In this document: piece after piece, positions 7,984 through 16,743 of the stretch
Layout of the letters: every line of letters begins with the position of its first letter
Position numbering within the stretch: the stretch's first letter is position 1
Origin: Paucibacter aquatile
Lineage (GTDB): Bacteria > Pseudomonadota > Gammaproteobacteria > Burkholderiales > Burkholderiaceae_C
DNA: 64,000 nt
NCBI RefSeq assembly: GCF_002885975.1
Contig: NZ_POSP01000003.1
Location: 310,001-374,000 of the forward strand
Direction: 5' to 3'
Position numbers and translations under genes: made by a program
Notes under the pieces: generated by a model
What the model was told of the DNA's origin: nothing
Databases searched by the model: none
The model's input: only the letters and a program-made list of their open reading frames with translations

Positions 7984-9338
7984 GGCGCTACGTGCTTTCA
8001 ACTCCGTCGCATGGTCAAGACACGCAAGTAGGCGCTGCCACCCTGGTCGTGGTCATGGTTCTTTTTTTAGTGATGGCCATGGTGGCAGCGTTTGCTAATC
8101 GCAATTTGATCTTCGAGCAACGCATTGCCAGTAACTACTACCGCGGCAGTGTCGCCATGGAAGCAGCGGATGCAGGTGTGGCCTGGACAGAAGCCCAGCT
8201 GAATGGCTTGAATGTTGACGCAGCCTGTCAGCCAACTATGGCCGCAGGCGCAAATCGCTTCAGAGACCGCTATCTAAGTGTGGACCCCAACACACAGAAG
8301 CTGCAAGTATCGATCCCTCCCGCCAGCAACACCGTGTACTTTGCTGACTGCTCCTTAGTCGCCGGTCAAGGGTGGCAATGCAGATGCCCTGGCATGGGCG
8401 CTTGGACTGTCAATGCAGGTGTGGCGGCAGCCAGTGCGATGCAACCAAACTTCAGAATCCAACTCATGAACCAGACCCGGGCAGATGCTCGAAGACCCGG
8501 CACGATTCGCATCCTGTCCAGGGCTTGCTCAAGCAGCGGCACAACTTCGCTTGCCAATGGCGTCGTGCAAAGCGATTGCGACAACGAACTGGCTCGACGT
8601 GAGAAACAGCTGGGTTCAAACTGGATCGAGACCGATTTTGGGTTTGTCAGCGCCTTGAAGATGCCTCCGGCAGCACCACTGACACTGGCGGGAGGTGTGG
8701 CGAGCGGGGCAGCAGGATTAGGCCTGCACAACAGTTCGCCATCCAGCAGCGGCATCCTGCTCGTCGCTGGAGGAAGTGCTGCTGGGCTGGACAACAGCCG
8801 ACTAGATAGTATTCCCGGCACACCTGGCCACCTGGCGGTGATCACCAATGACTCTACGCTGGCTGCGACGAGCGCCACGCCTGGTCGCTTTTTCTCCATG
8901 CATTTCGGCATGTCGATGAACAGCTACATCAATCAGCCGGCCATGCGACAAGTCATCTGCCCTGCGGCGCCAGGAGACTGTGCAGCCATTTTGCTGGGGG
9001 AGTACAACCGTGGCGTGCGCATGGCGTGGGTCATTGGGCCAATGGCGCTGTCCAGCAACATCACCCTGGGCACAGCAGCAAGCCCCATGCTCGTCGTCGT
9101 CATGGGCGGCCTGCAACTGAGTGGCCCCATGCAGTTGACCGGTCTCTTCTACGCCACAGGCGATGTGACGTGGGCAAGCCCCATTGGACAACTTTCACTT
9201 TTGAATGGTGCCCTGATGTCCGAGGGCAATTTGACAGTCAGCGGCAATGTCGATATCTGGTACCAAGCCGGCATCATTGATGCTTTGAAGAACCGAACGG
9301 GCAGCTTTGTGCGCCTGCCGGGCAGTTGGTGGAACTGA
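7980..9338 (+). CDS. pilX: PilX-like minor pilin with large C-terminal domain
   Basis: 452 residues. The N-terminus VGAATLVVVMVLFLVMAMVA replaces the usual FTLIE by an Ala/Gly-rich PilX-type segment without Glu at +5, as in other PilX/GspK-like pilins. The helix continues as NRNLIFEQRIASNYYRGS and the usual AMEAADAGVAWTEAQ motif follows. Normal PilX proteins have about 170-200 residues; here about 250 extra residues follow, rich in Gly, Ser and small residues, with hydrophobic beta-like stretches (SPMLVVVMGGLQLSG). The extension has no domain I recognise. It may take on a tip or adhesive role in the absence of a neighbouring pilY1. Confidence 0.75.
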   Translation: MRRYVLSTPSHGQDTQVGAATLVVVMVLFLVMAMVAAFANRNLIFEQRIASNYYRGSVAMEAADAGVAWTEAQLNGLNVDAACQPTMAAGANRFRDRYLSVDPNTQKLQVSIPPASNTVYFADCSLVAGQGWQCRCPGMGAWTVNAGVAAASAMQPNFRIQLMNQTRADARRPGTIRILSRACSSSGTTSLANGVVQSDCDNELARREKQLGSNWIETDFGFVSALKMPPAAPLTLAGGVASGAAGLGLHNSSPSSSGILLVAGGSAAGLDNSRLDSIPGTPGHLAVITNDSTLAATSATPGRFFSMHFGMSMNSYINQPAMRQVICPAAPGDCAAILLGEYNRGVRMAWVIGPMALSSNITLGTAASPMLVVVMGGLQLSGPMQLTGLFYATGDVTWASPIGQLSLLNGALMSEGNLTVSGNVDIWYQAGIIDALKNRTGSFVRLPGSWWN

Positions 9339-9342
9339 CGCC

Positions 9343-10605
9343 ATGAGCTCAACCAGACACAGCCAAGCCTGCGCAGCCAAGCGCCGCACTGCCCGCGGTG
9401 TGACCTTGATCGAGGCCCTGGTGGCCATGCTCATCATGACTTTCGGCATGGTTGCGCTTGTAGGCATTCAGAGTTCTATGCGCCGAGGAGCCGATCTGGC
9501 CAAGCAGCGCGGCGAAGCGCTGCGTATTGCACAGCAGGACATTGAGACAGCGCGAGGCTACTGGACGCTGCCTACGACAGTCGCGGCGCCGGCTGGCACT
9601 GTGAGTTACCAAGGCCTGGTCACGCAGGCTGCCAACAACCAAGCTGGAAACCCCAACAGCAATGCCACCTTCACGCTGACACGCACAGTCACTAACTGGG
9701 TTGACTGGCCCGCTACCCAACCCCAGGCGCTGCCCAGCATGAAGGCCTTGACAGTGCAGGTCTCGTGGCTGGATCGAGCCAATGAAATACAGCAAGTCGA
9801 GCTGAATACCTTCATCGCCAAAGCTGACCCAGCTTTGGCCGGCTCACTCTCGGTGCCTGCTGTGTCTTCTCCAACTCGCCGTCCTGGAGAACGCGACGCC
9901 AGCATCCCGGTCCAAGCCAAGGACCTCGGCAACAAGACCAGCGTGTTCGTGCCCGGCCCCACGGCGACGGTGGCTTGGGTGTTCAACAACCTGACCGGCG
10001 TGATCACCGGGCGCTGCACGGTGGCCATGGGCACATCGTCGAGCAGCCTGACCTTGCAAGACGTCGAGTCTTGTTCGAACAACACGGTGGGCTATTTGCT
10101 GAGTGGCACCATTCGTTTCTCGAACAGCCTCCGCCCGGACCCGGCCCATCCGGAAGGCTTTGCCTTGCCGCTGGATGTGGTGATCACCAACAGCCGGCTT
10201 GCCGACGCGATTGCGGCCCCGACCGTGCAGCAATGCTTCGACGATGCGCCGACCAGCCCCTCCTCGACCATGCCCTTCGTGAGCTACAACTGCTTCATCG
10301 AGCCCAACAACGGCACACCGAGAATCTGGTCCGGCCGGGCAGAACTCAGCGGCATCGAATTGACGGGAGCCAATGCCCGCAAGGTCTGCCGCTACAGCGC
10401 TGACTACGACGGCAATGGCAGCATCAGCAATGCGGAGCACCCGGAAAACTACGACGCCGTGAGCTCCTCGCTGGCGCGGCAGAACTTCCTGGTCATCAAT
10501 GCCAGCGTGAGCCGCTGCCCGACTGGCGCAGCCGTCGATCCGGACAACGGCGTGTTCGTCAACAGCAACACCGAGCTCCAACAAGCGGCGCCCGCGCAAC
10601 CCTGA
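9343..10605 (+). CDS. pilV: PilV-like minor pilin with EF-hand-type loop
   Basis: 420 residues from the ATG at 9343, five bases after the pilX stop. Prepilin signal RTARG|VTLIEALVAMLIMTFGMVALVGIQS is PilV-like (Glu at +5). Typical PilV has about 180 residues, so roughly 240 are added. Near the C-terminus DYDGNGSISNAE (residues 354-365, bases 10402-10437) is a complete 12-residue EF-hand calcium loop: D1, D3, N5, S7, S9 and E12 are in place. PilY1 tip adhesins also use an EF-hand-like calcium site, so the enlarged PilV may bind calcium at the pilus tip. This is inference; the loop itself is directly visible. It ends the cluster. Confidence 0.78.
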   Translation: MSSTRHSQACAAKRRTARGVTLIEALVAMLIMTFGMVALVGIQSSMRRGADLAKQRGEALRIAQQDIETARGYWTLPTTVAAPAGTVSYQGLVTQAANNQAGNPNSNATFTLTRTVTNWVDWPATQPQALPSMKALTVQVSWLDRANEIQQVELNTFIAKADPALAGSLSVPAVSSPTRRPGERDASIPVQAKDLGNKTSVFVPGPTATVAWVFNNLTGVITGRCTVAMGTSSSSLTLQDVESCSNNTVGYLLSGTIRFSNSLRPDPAHPEGFALPLDVVITNSRLADAIAAPTVQQCFDDAPTSPSSTMPFVSYNCFIEPNNGTPRIWSGRAELSGIELTGANARKVCRYSADYDGNGSISNAEHPENYDAVSSSLARQNFLVINASVSRCPTGAAVDPDNGVFVNSNTELQQAAPAQP

Positions 10606-10717
10606 TCGAGAACCGCGCCCGTCTCTCGTCCTCGGCCATCGGCCTGAGTGACAATCACGTTTTGGTCGCGCGCCCTCAGGCGGCGGCCGCGCACGTGAGA
10701 CAAGAGCAAGGACTGCA

Positions 10718-11722
10718 GTGTTCAAGAATTTGATGGTGTACCGCATCGGTGCGGATTGGCAGATCACGGTAGAGCAGATCGAGGAAAGCCTGGCGAAGTC
10801 CGTTTTCGTCGAGTGCGGCGCCACCCAGGCGCAGTCGCTGGGCTGGACTTCACCGCGCGGCATCCCTCATGCACCCCTGGTCGAAGACATCGGCGGTCAC
10901 TGGCTGCTGAAGCTGATGCTGGAGCAGCGCGTGCTGCCCGGCTCGGTGGTGCGCAAGCGCACCGATGAGCTGGCCGCCCGCGTCGAGCAGGAAACCGGCC
11001 GCAAGCCCGGAAAAAAACAGACCAAGGATCTCAAGGAGCAGGCCACGCTGGAACTGCTGCCCCAGGCCTTTACCAAACAATCCTCCATCCGAGTCTGGAT
11101 CGCGCCGGCTCAGCAGCTCCTGATGATCGACGCCGGCAGTGCCAGCCGGGCCGAAGAGGTGGTCACTTTGCTGGTCAAGGCACTCGACGGCCTGAACCTG
11201 CACCTGATCCAGACCGCCGAATCGCCCGCCGTCTGCATGGCCGCCTGGTTGATGGACGGTGTGCCGCCCGAGGGCTTCACCATCGACCGCGAGTGCGAAC
11301 TCAAGAGCGGCGACGAAATGAAATCCGTGGTGCGCTACGCTCGCCATGCGCTGGACATTGAAGAGGTGCGTCAGCATCTGCAAAGCGGCAAGGCCCCCAC
11401 CCGCCTGGCCATGAGCTGGAAGGACCGTGTGTCCTTCATGCTCACCGACACCTTGCAAATCAAGAAGATCAGCTTCCTCGACCTCGCCTTCGAAGGCCGC
11501 GACACGCCCGAGAAGGACGAGGCTTTTGATGCCGACGCCGCCCTGGCCACCGGCGAGCTGTGCAAGCTCATCCCCGAGCTAATCGACGGCCTCGGTGGCG
11601 AGCATGACTTCTTTGCTGCGGGTGCTGCATTGGCCGCCCTGCCCGCAAACGCAAGCCCGAGCACCGACCCGACCGGCAGCGAATCTGCCAACCAGACGCT
11701 CGAAACCGCGCCCTGGGACTGA
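10718..11722 (+). CDS. rdgC: Recombination-associated protein RdgC
   Basis: 334 residues with a GTG start at 10718 preceded by a weak AAGGA. The beginning MFKNLMVYRIG and the central SPRGIPHAPLVEDIGGHWLL correspond to the family. RdgC forms a ring-shaped dimer around double-stranded DNA and restrains RecA activity during replication restart and recombination. It is somewhat longer than E. coli RdgC (303) because of a Ser/Thr/Ala-rich C-terminal tail. It precedes the riboflavin genes by 3 bases, so it may be co-transcribed with ribD. Confidence 0.93.
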   Translation: MFKNLMVYRIGADWQITVEQIEESLAKSVFVECGATQAQSLGWTSPRGIPHAPLVEDIGGHWLLKLMLEQRVLPGSVVRKRTDELAARVEQETGRKPGKKQTKDLKEQATLELLPQAFTKQSSIRVWIAPAQQLLMIDAGSASRAEEVVTLLVKALDGLNLHLIQTAESPAVCMAAWLMDGVPPEGFTIDRECELKSGDEMKSVVRYARHALDIEEVRQHLQSGKAPTRLAMSWKDRVSFMLTDTLQIKKISFLDLAFEGRDTPEKDEAFDADAALATGELCKLIPELIDGLGGEHDFFAAGAALAALPANASPSTDPTGSESANQTLETAPWD

Positions 11723-11725
11723 GCG

Positions 11726-12877
11726 TTGAACCACAGCGCCGCCCTGCCCCGCCCAACTCACCTGGCCTCCGCGCAAGAGGCCATGCGCCATGCCCTGAGC
11801 CTGGCCGAACGTGCGATCGGCCTGACCGACCCCAACCCGCGGGTCGGCTGCGTGATCGTCGCGGCCGATGGGCGGCTGCTCGGCCAAGGCCACACCCAGG
11901 CCGCCGGCCAGGCCCATGCCGAGGTGATGGCCTTGCGCGATGCGCAAGCACGCGGCGAATCGGTGCTGGGCGCGACCGCCTACGTCACGCTCGAGCCCTG
12001 CGCCCACCACGGGCGCACGCCGCCCTGCTGTGATGCCTTGGTCGCCGCCGGCCTGGGCCACGTGGTCGTCGCCCTGGAAGACAGCAACCCGCAGGTGGCC
12101 GGCCAGGGCATGGCACGGCTGCGCGCCGCTGGCGTGCAGGCCGAGTGGGTGGAAGACCCCGCTCTCAGCACGGCAGCGCGCGAGCTGAACCTCGGCTTTC
12201 TCTCGCGCATGCAGCGCGGCCGGCCCTTTGTGCGCATGAAGATGGCCGCCTCCCTGGACGGCCGCACGGCTCTGGAAAACGGCGTCAGCCAATGGATCAC
12301 CGGCCCGGCCGCCCGCCAGGACGGACATGCCTGGCGCAAGCGCGCGGGCGCCGTGCTCAGCGGCATTGGCACCGTGCGCGATGACGACCCGCGGCTGGAT
12401 GTGCGCCTGGTCGACACCGTCTTGCAACCGCTGCGCGTCATCGTTGACTCCCGGCTTGAAATATCGCCCGCGGCCCGGTTGCTGCAGCCACCGGGTCAGG
12501 TCGTGCTCTGCCACGCGCTTGAATCGCTGGAAGGGCATGCAACGGCCGTTGCCCTGCTCGAGAAAGGCGCCGAGTTGATCAGCCTTCCGGGCCCGGGTGG
12601 CAAGGTCGATCTGCCCGCCTTGCTCGACGAACTGGGCCGGCGCGGCATCAACGAGCTGCATGTCGAAGCCGGGCACAAGCTCAACGGCTCCCTGCTGCGC
12701 ACTGGCTTGGTGGACGAACTCCTGGTCTACCTGGCCCCCCTGCTGCTGGGTCCGGGGCGCGAACTGGCTGCCCTGCCCGCCCTCAGCCAGCTCGACCAGG
12801 CCCAGCGCTGGCAATGGCAAGAATGCACGCCGATCGGCGAGGATCTGCGCCTGCGGGCCCGGCCGCTGCGCGATTGA
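11726..12877 (+). CDS. ribD: Bifunctional riboflavin biosynthesis deaminase/reductase RibD
   Basis: 383 residues if started at TTG 11726; an ATG at codon 20 is a shorter alternative. The N-terminal zinc deaminase domain has H64-A-E66 (GQAHAEVMAL) and the second motif with C92 and C101 (LEPCAHHGRTPPCC). The C-terminal reductase domain starts near residue 165 (RPFVRMKMAASLDGRTA) and includes the NADPH-binding SGIGTVRDDDPRLDVR. It converts the pyrimidine product of GTP cyclohydrolase II in two steps toward 5-amino-6-ribitylaminouracil. It is followed by ribBA and ribH. No FMN riboswitch is visible upstream. Confidence 0.95.
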   Translation: MNHSAALPRPTHLASAQEAMRHALSLAERAIGLTDPNPRVGCVIVAADGRLLGQGHTQAAGQAHAEVMALRDAQARGESVLGATAYVTLEPCAHHGRTPPCCDALVAAGLGHVVVALEDSNPQVAGQGMARLRAAGVQAEWVEDPALSTAARELNLGFLSRMQRGRPFVRMKMAASLDGRTALENGVSQWITGPAARQDGHAWRKRAGAVLSGIGTVRDDDPRLDVRLVDTVLQPLRVIVDSRLEISPAARLLQPPGQVVLCHALESLEGHATAVALLEKGAELISLPGPGGKVDLPALLDELGRRGINELHVEAGHKLNGSLLRTGLVDELLVYLAPLLLGPGRELAALPALSQLDQAQRWQWQECTPIGEDLRLRARPLRD

Positions 12878-12882
12878 TGACC

Positions 12883-12918
12883 CCGCTCCAGTTGGAGCGG
12901 CCCTGCCCCGCCTACAAT
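12883..12918 (+). promoter_or_regulatory. Palindrome and promoter directly before ribBA
   Basis: CCGCTCCA-GT-TGGAGCGG (12883-12900) is a perfect 8-bp inverted repeat. It overlaps a possible -35 TTGGAG (12892-12897), with TACAAT at 12913-12918 as -10. Only seven bases separate the -10 box from the ribBA ATG (12926), so the transcript would be leaderless or nearly so. The 15-base spacer is short. The palindrome could be an operator or the end hairpin of ribD. Confidence 0.4.
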
Positions 12919-12925
12919 CGGGTTT

Positions 12926-14026
12926 ATGCCCATATCTCCCGTCCCCGAGTTGGTGGCCGAGCTTGCAGCCGGCCGTATGGTGATCCTGGTTGACGAAGAA
13001 GACCGCGAAAACGAGGGTGACCTCGTGCTGGCGGCCGACCATGTCACGCCAGAGGCGATCAACTTCATGGCCAAGTACGGCCGTGGCCTGATCTGCCTGA
13101 CCCTCACCCGCGAGCGCTGCGAGCGCCTGCAGCTGCCGCCCATGGCCAGCCGCAACGGCACCAAGCACGCCACCGCCTTCACTGTCTCCATCGAGGCCGC
13201 CACCGGCGTCACCACCGGCATCTCGGCCGCCGACCGTGCGCGCACCGTGCAGGCCGCCGTAGCCCGCGGTGCCGAAGCGCGCGATCTGGTGCAACCTGGC
13301 CACATCTTCCCGCTGCAAGCCCAGGATGGTGGCGTGCTGATGCGCGCCGGTCACACCGAAGCCGGCTGCGACTTTGCCCAAATGGCCGGCCTGACGCCCG
13401 CTGCGGTGATTTGCGAAATCATGAAGGACGACGGCACCATGGCCCGTCTGCCCGACCTGATCGAGTTCGCCAAGGAGCATGGGCTCAAGATCGGCACCAT
13501 TGCCGACCTGATCGAATACCGCAGCCGCAACGAAACCCTGATCAGCCGCGTGGCCCAGCGCAAGCTGCAGACCGCCCAGGGCGAGTTCGATTGCAGCGTC
13601 TACACCGACCGCACCGGCGCCACCCACCTGGCCCTGAGCAAGGGAGAGTGGTCGGCCAGCGACGAGGTGCTGGTGCGCGTGCACGAGCCCCTGTCGGTGC
13701 TCGACCTGCTGGACACCGGCTCCTGCGGCCACTCCTGGCCGCTTCCCGCCGCCCTGGCCGAGCTGCAAGCCGCCCCTTGCGGCGTGGCCGTGCTGCTGAA
13801 TTGTGGCGAAGAAGCCGGCAGCCTGCTGGCACGTCTGCAAGCCAACGAGCCGGCCCAGCCACCGCGCACCGTCATGGATCTGCGCACCTACGGCGTGGGC
13901 GCGCAAATCCTGCGTGAACTCGGCGTGCACAAGATGCGCCTGCTCGGCAGCCCGCGCCGCATGCCCAGCATGACCGGCTACGGCCTGGAAGTCACCGGCT
14001 TCAAGGCCGCCACCCCTAACTCCTGA
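12926..14026 (+). CDS. ribBA: RibBA: DHBP synthase with degenerate GTP cyclohydrolase II domain
   Basis: 366 residues. The N-terminal 200 are 3,4-dihydroxy-2-butanone-4-phosphate synthase, with DEEDRENEGDLVLAA, the Thr/His motif GHTEAGCDF and a conserved C-terminus; it makes the four-carbon unit of riboflavin from ribulose 5-phosphate. The remaining ~160 residues have the fold of GTP cyclohydrolase II and keep its end signature (DLRTYGVGAQILRELGVHKM). The zinc site (three Cys in CxHSECLTGD...RCDCG) is absent: the aligned stretch reads VRVHEPLSVLDLLDTGSCG. Cyclohydrolase activity is therefore unlikely. Betaproteobacteria commonly carry such hybrids and encode a separate RibA elsewhere. ribH follows after 14 bases. 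Confidence 0.92.
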   Translation: MPISPVPELVAELAAGRMVILVDEEDRENEGDLVLAADHVTPEAINFMAKYGRGLICLTLTRERCERLQLPPMASRNGTKHATAFTVSIEAATGVTTGISAADRARTVQAAVARGAEARDLVQPGHIFPLQAQDGGVLMRAGHTEAGCDFAQMAGLTPAAVICEIMKDDGTMARLPDLIEFAKEHGLKIGTIADLIEYRSRNETLISRVAQRKLQTAQGEFDCSVYTDRTGATHLALSKGEWSASDEVLVRVHEPLSVLDLLDTGSCGHSWPLPAALAELQAAPCGVAVLLNCGEEAGSLLARLQANEPAQPPRTVMDLRTYGVGAQILRELGVHKMRLLGSPRRMPSMTGYGLEVTGFKAATPNS

Positions 14027-14040
14027 GAAGAGCGCACACC

Positions 14041-14514
14041 ATGCAAGGATCGGACAAAGGCCACGCCGCGGCTCAAGCCTCGCTGAACGGGCAAGACTTG
14101 CGCATCGGCATCGTGCAAGCCCGCTTCAACCACGCCATCACCAGCCGCTTGGCCGAGGCCTGCGTGGCCGAGCTCAAGGCCCTGGGCGTGGACGAAAAGC
14201 ACATCCGCCACGTCACCGTGCCGGGCGCCCTGGAAGTACCCATCGCCCTCAATGCCATGGCCGACAGCCAGGACTACAGCGCCCTGGTGGCCCTGGGCTG
14301 CATCATCCGTGGTGAGACCTACCACTTCGAGCTGGTCGCCAACGAAAGTGGCGCAGCCATCACGCGCGTGGGCCTGGACAACCAGATCGCCATCGCCAAC
14401 GCGATCCTGACGGTCGAAAACGAAGAACAAGCCTGGGCACGCGCCGAGGAAAAAGGCCGTGATGCGGCCCGTGTGGCGGTCGAGATGGCCAATTTGATGG
14501 AAGACCTGCAGTGA
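14041..14514 (+). CDS. ribH: 6,7-dimethyl-8-ribityllumazine synthase
   Basis: 157 residues. Family motifs are all present: IGIVQARFNHAITSRL for the substrate pocket, TVPGALEVPIAL, and ALGCIIRGETYHFELVANES with the catalytic histidine. It condenses 5-amino-6-ribitylaminouracil with DHBP, the step before riboflavin synthase, and usually forms a pentamer or 60-mer shell. An AAGAG-type ribosome binding site lies in front of the ATG. It overlaps nusB by four bases (GTGA), the conserved ribH-nusB arrangement. Confidence 0.96.
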   Translation: MQGSDKGHAAAQASLNGQDLRIGIVQARFNHAITSRLAEACVAELKALGVDEKHIRHVTVPGALEVPIALNAMADSQDYSALVALGCIIRGETYHFELVANESGAAITRVGLDNQIAIANAILTVENEEQAWARAEEKGRDAARVAVEMANLMEDLQ

Positions 14515-15050
14515 ACACGAACAACAAGAGCGCGACAGCCGCCACCCCGAGCCCCAGCAAGAGCGCCAGCGCCCCGCGCAAGCGCGTGCAGCCCAAGTCA
14601 GCCCGCCGCCGTTCGCGCGAAGCCGCGCTGCAAGGCCTGTATCAGTGGCTGATCACCGGCGATGACGTCGGCACCATCGATGCCCACATGCGCGAACAGC
14701 AAGACTTCGACAAGGCCGATCGGGCCCATTTCGATGCCCTGCTGAACGGATGCATCCTGGAAGCCCCCGATCTCGATGGCGTGCTGGCGCGCCATGTGGA
14801 CCGCAAGACCACCGAGCTCTCGCCCATCGAGCACGCCGTGCTGATGATTGGAGCCTACGAGCTCAAGCACTGCATCGACATCCCCTACAAGGTGGCCATC
14901 AACGAAGCGGTGGAGCTGGCCAAGGCCTTTGGCGGCACCGATGGTCACAAGTACGTGAACGGCGTGCTGGACCGCGCCGCCGGTGATCTGCGCCCGCTGG
15001 AAGTGAGCGCGCGCGGCAAGTCCGGCAGCGGGAGTTCCGCTTCGAAATGA
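14511..15050 (+). CDS. nusB: Transcription antitermination factor NusB
   Basis: 179 residues with a GTG start overlapping the ribH stop. The core (SRREAALQGLYQ preceded by SARRR, and ELSPIEHAVLMIGAYELKH, then IPYKVAINEAVELAKAFGG) is the all-helical NusB fold that pairs with NusE (S10) on boxA RNA during rRNA transcription. It is about 40 residues longer than E. coli NusB because of a low-complexity Ser/Ala/Lys/Pro N-terminus and a short Gly/Ser tail. Similar extensions are common in Burkholderiales. It overlaps the following aminotransferase gene by four bases. Confidence 0.94.
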   Translation: MNTNNKSATAATPSPSKSASAPRKRVQPKSARRRSREAALQGLYQWLITGDDVGTIDAHMREQQDFDKADRAHFDALLNGCILEAPDLDGVLARHVDRKTTELSPIEHAVLMIGAYELKHCIDIPYKVAINEAVELAKAFGGTDGHKYVNGVLDRAAGDLRPLEVSARGKSGSGSSASK

Positions 15051-16258
15051 AGCTGGCCGGCCGACTCGACCACATCGAGCCTTTCTATGTGATGGAGTGC
15101 AGCAAGGCTGCCGCCGAGCTGGCGCGCAGCCCCATCTGCGACCCGGCGCAGGGCGGCCGCCCCATGGTCTTTCTGAACATCGGCGAGCCCGACTTTGGCG
15201 CGCCCGCGGCCGTGCAAGCGGCGGCGCAGGCCTGCATCAGCGCCGGCCGCACCCAATACACACCGGCCACCGGCCTGCCCGCGCTGCGTCAGGCCCTGTC
15301 CGATTGGTATGGCCAGCGATGGGGTCTGACGATCGCGCCGGAGCGCATCGTCATCACCGCCGGCGCTTCGGCGGGCTTGCAGTTGGTCTGCCAGGCCTTG
15401 TTCGAGGCGGGTGATCAGGTGCTGATGCCCGACCCCTGCTACCCCTGCAACCGGCATTTCGTCGCTGCGGTGGACGCTGAGGCGGTGCTGCTGCCCGCCG
15501 GGCCCGAGCAGCGTTTTCAGCCCAGCCCGGCCCAGGTGCGCGACGCCTGGACCGCGCAGACCCGCGGCGTGCTGCTGGCCTCGCCCAGCAACCCGACTGG
15601 CACCTCGATCGAACCCGAGGCATTGCGTGAGATCGTGGCCACCGTGCGTGCGCGCGGCGGCGTGACCATCGTCGATGAGATCTATCTCGGCCTCAGCCAG
15701 GACGCCCGCTTCGAGCACAGCGCACTGGCGCTGGGCGAGGACGTGATCTCGGTCAACAGCTTCTCCAAATATTTCAGCATGACCGGCTGGCGCCTGGGCT
15801 GGTTGGTGCTGCCGCCCGCGCTGGTGGCACCGATCGAGAAGCTGGCGCAAAACCTCTTCATCTGCCCCAGCAGCATCGCCCAGCATGCGGCCCTGGCCTG
15901 CTTCGAACCCGACAGCCTGGCCATCTACGAACAACGCCGCGCGGCCTTCCGCGAACGGCGCGATTACATCGTGCCGGCGCTGCAAGCCTTGGGCCTGCGC
16001 GTGCCGGTGATACCGGACGGCGCTTTCTACGTCTGGATGGATGCCTCGGACTTCTGCGCCGAAGGCCGCAGCAGCTGGGAGCTGGCCTTTGATCTGATGC
16101 GCAGCGCCCAGATCGCCCTGACGCCCGGCCGCGACTTCGGCCGCAGCGGCAGCGAACATTGGCTGCGCCTGTCCTACGCCAGCAGCATGGACGATCTGCG
16201 CGAGGCCGTGGCCCGGCTGGCCGAGCAACTACCGCGTTACCGGATCGCATCCGCATGA
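15047..16258 (+). CDS. Class I/II PLP-dependent aminotransferase
   Basis: 403 residues, fold-type I aminotransferase of the AspC-like group. The PLP lysine is K241 in VNSFSKYFSMTGWRLGW; other landmarks are GEPDFGAP, the ASPSNPTG asparagine motif and the Asp-x-x-Tyr pair VDEIYLGL. The substrate cannot be told from the sequence; aspartate, alanine/valine or aromatic amino acids are all possible. Its position, translationally coupled between nusB and ybgC (ATGA at both ends), is a conserved arrangement in Burkholderiales but does not explain its substrate. Confidence 0.9.
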   Translation: MKLAGRLDHIEPFYVMECSKAAAELARSPICDPAQGGRPMVFLNIGEPDFGAPAAVQAAAQACISAGRTQYTPATGLPALRQALSDWYGQRWGLTIAPERIVITAGASAGLQLVCQALFEAGDQVLMPDPCYPCNRHFVAAVDAEAVLLPAGPEQRFQPSPAQVRDAWTAQTRGVLLASPSNPTGTSIEPEALREIVATVRARGGVTIVDEIYLGLSQDARFEHSALALGEDVISVNSFSKYFSMTGWRLGWLVLPPALVAPIEKLAQNLFICPSSIAQHAALACFEPDSLAIYEQRRAAFRERRDYIVPALQALGLRVPVIPDGAFYVWMDASDFCAEGRSSWELAFDLMRSAQIALTPGRDFGRSGSEHWLRLSYASSMDDLREAVARLAEQLPRYRIASA

Positions 16259-16743
16259 GTTCGAAGGACATGAACCCTGACGCAGGCGCCGTCGCACCCG
16301 TTTTTGAACATGGCCTGCGCGTGTACTGGGAAGACACTGATGCCGGTGGCGTGGTGTTCTATGCCAATTACCTGAAGTTTTTCGAACGCGCCCGCACCGA
16401 ATGGCTGCGTCGCCTAGGCTTTGGCCAGGAGGCCATGCGCCATGAATCGGGCGTGATGTTCGTGGTCGGCCAGACCTCGGTGCGTTATCTTCGCCCGGCG
16501 CGGCTGGATGACTGGCTGTTCGTCACCGTCGAGCCGCGCGAGCTCGGGCGTGCGAGCATGCTGGTCTTTCAGCAGGCCTTCATCGAAGGGCCCCAGGGCC
16601 GCCGCCTGCTTGCCGAAGGCGAGATCCGCATTGGCTGCGTGGCCTCCCAGCTGTCTGCCGAGGGCGGCATCGCCGAGTTCAAACCCTGCCGTATTCCTGC
16701 CTCGGTGATCGAGGCGCTCCAAAAACCTGTTGTGGCTCTATGA
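16255..16743 (+). CDS. ybgC: Acyl-CoA thioesterase YbgC (Tol-Pal associated)
   Basis: 162 residues, hot-dog fold. Starts at the ATG overlapping the aminotransferase stop. The signature RVYWEDTDAGGVVFYANYL carries the catalytic Asp and is followed by FFERARTEWLR, diagnostic for YbgC/4-hydroxybenzoyl-CoA thioesterases. YbgC hydrolyses short acyl-CoA or acyl carrier substrates and is nearly always the first gene of the tol operon. It overlaps tolQ by four bases. C-terminal residues differ from E. coli but length is normal. Confidence 0.93.
   Translation: MSSKDMNPDAGAVAPVFEHGLRVYWEDTDAGGVVFYANYLKFFERARTEWLRRLGFGQEAMRHESGVMFVVGQTSVRYLRPARLDDWLFVTVEPRELGRASMLVFQQAFIEGPQGRRLLAEGEIRIGCVASQLSAEGGIAEFKPCRIPASVIEALQKPVVAL

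Noticed and set aside
12878..12925. FMN riboswitch before ribBA
   Set aside because: Only 48 bases are available and no RFN consensus is present; the upstream side of ribD has no room either.
11579..13930. Open frame of about 780 codons on the minus strand
   Set aside because: Antisense to ribD and ribBA, both unmistakable; no domain in the antisense product.
14945..16228. Open frame of about 430 codons on the minus strand
   Set aside because: Antisense to the aminotransferase; shadow composition.
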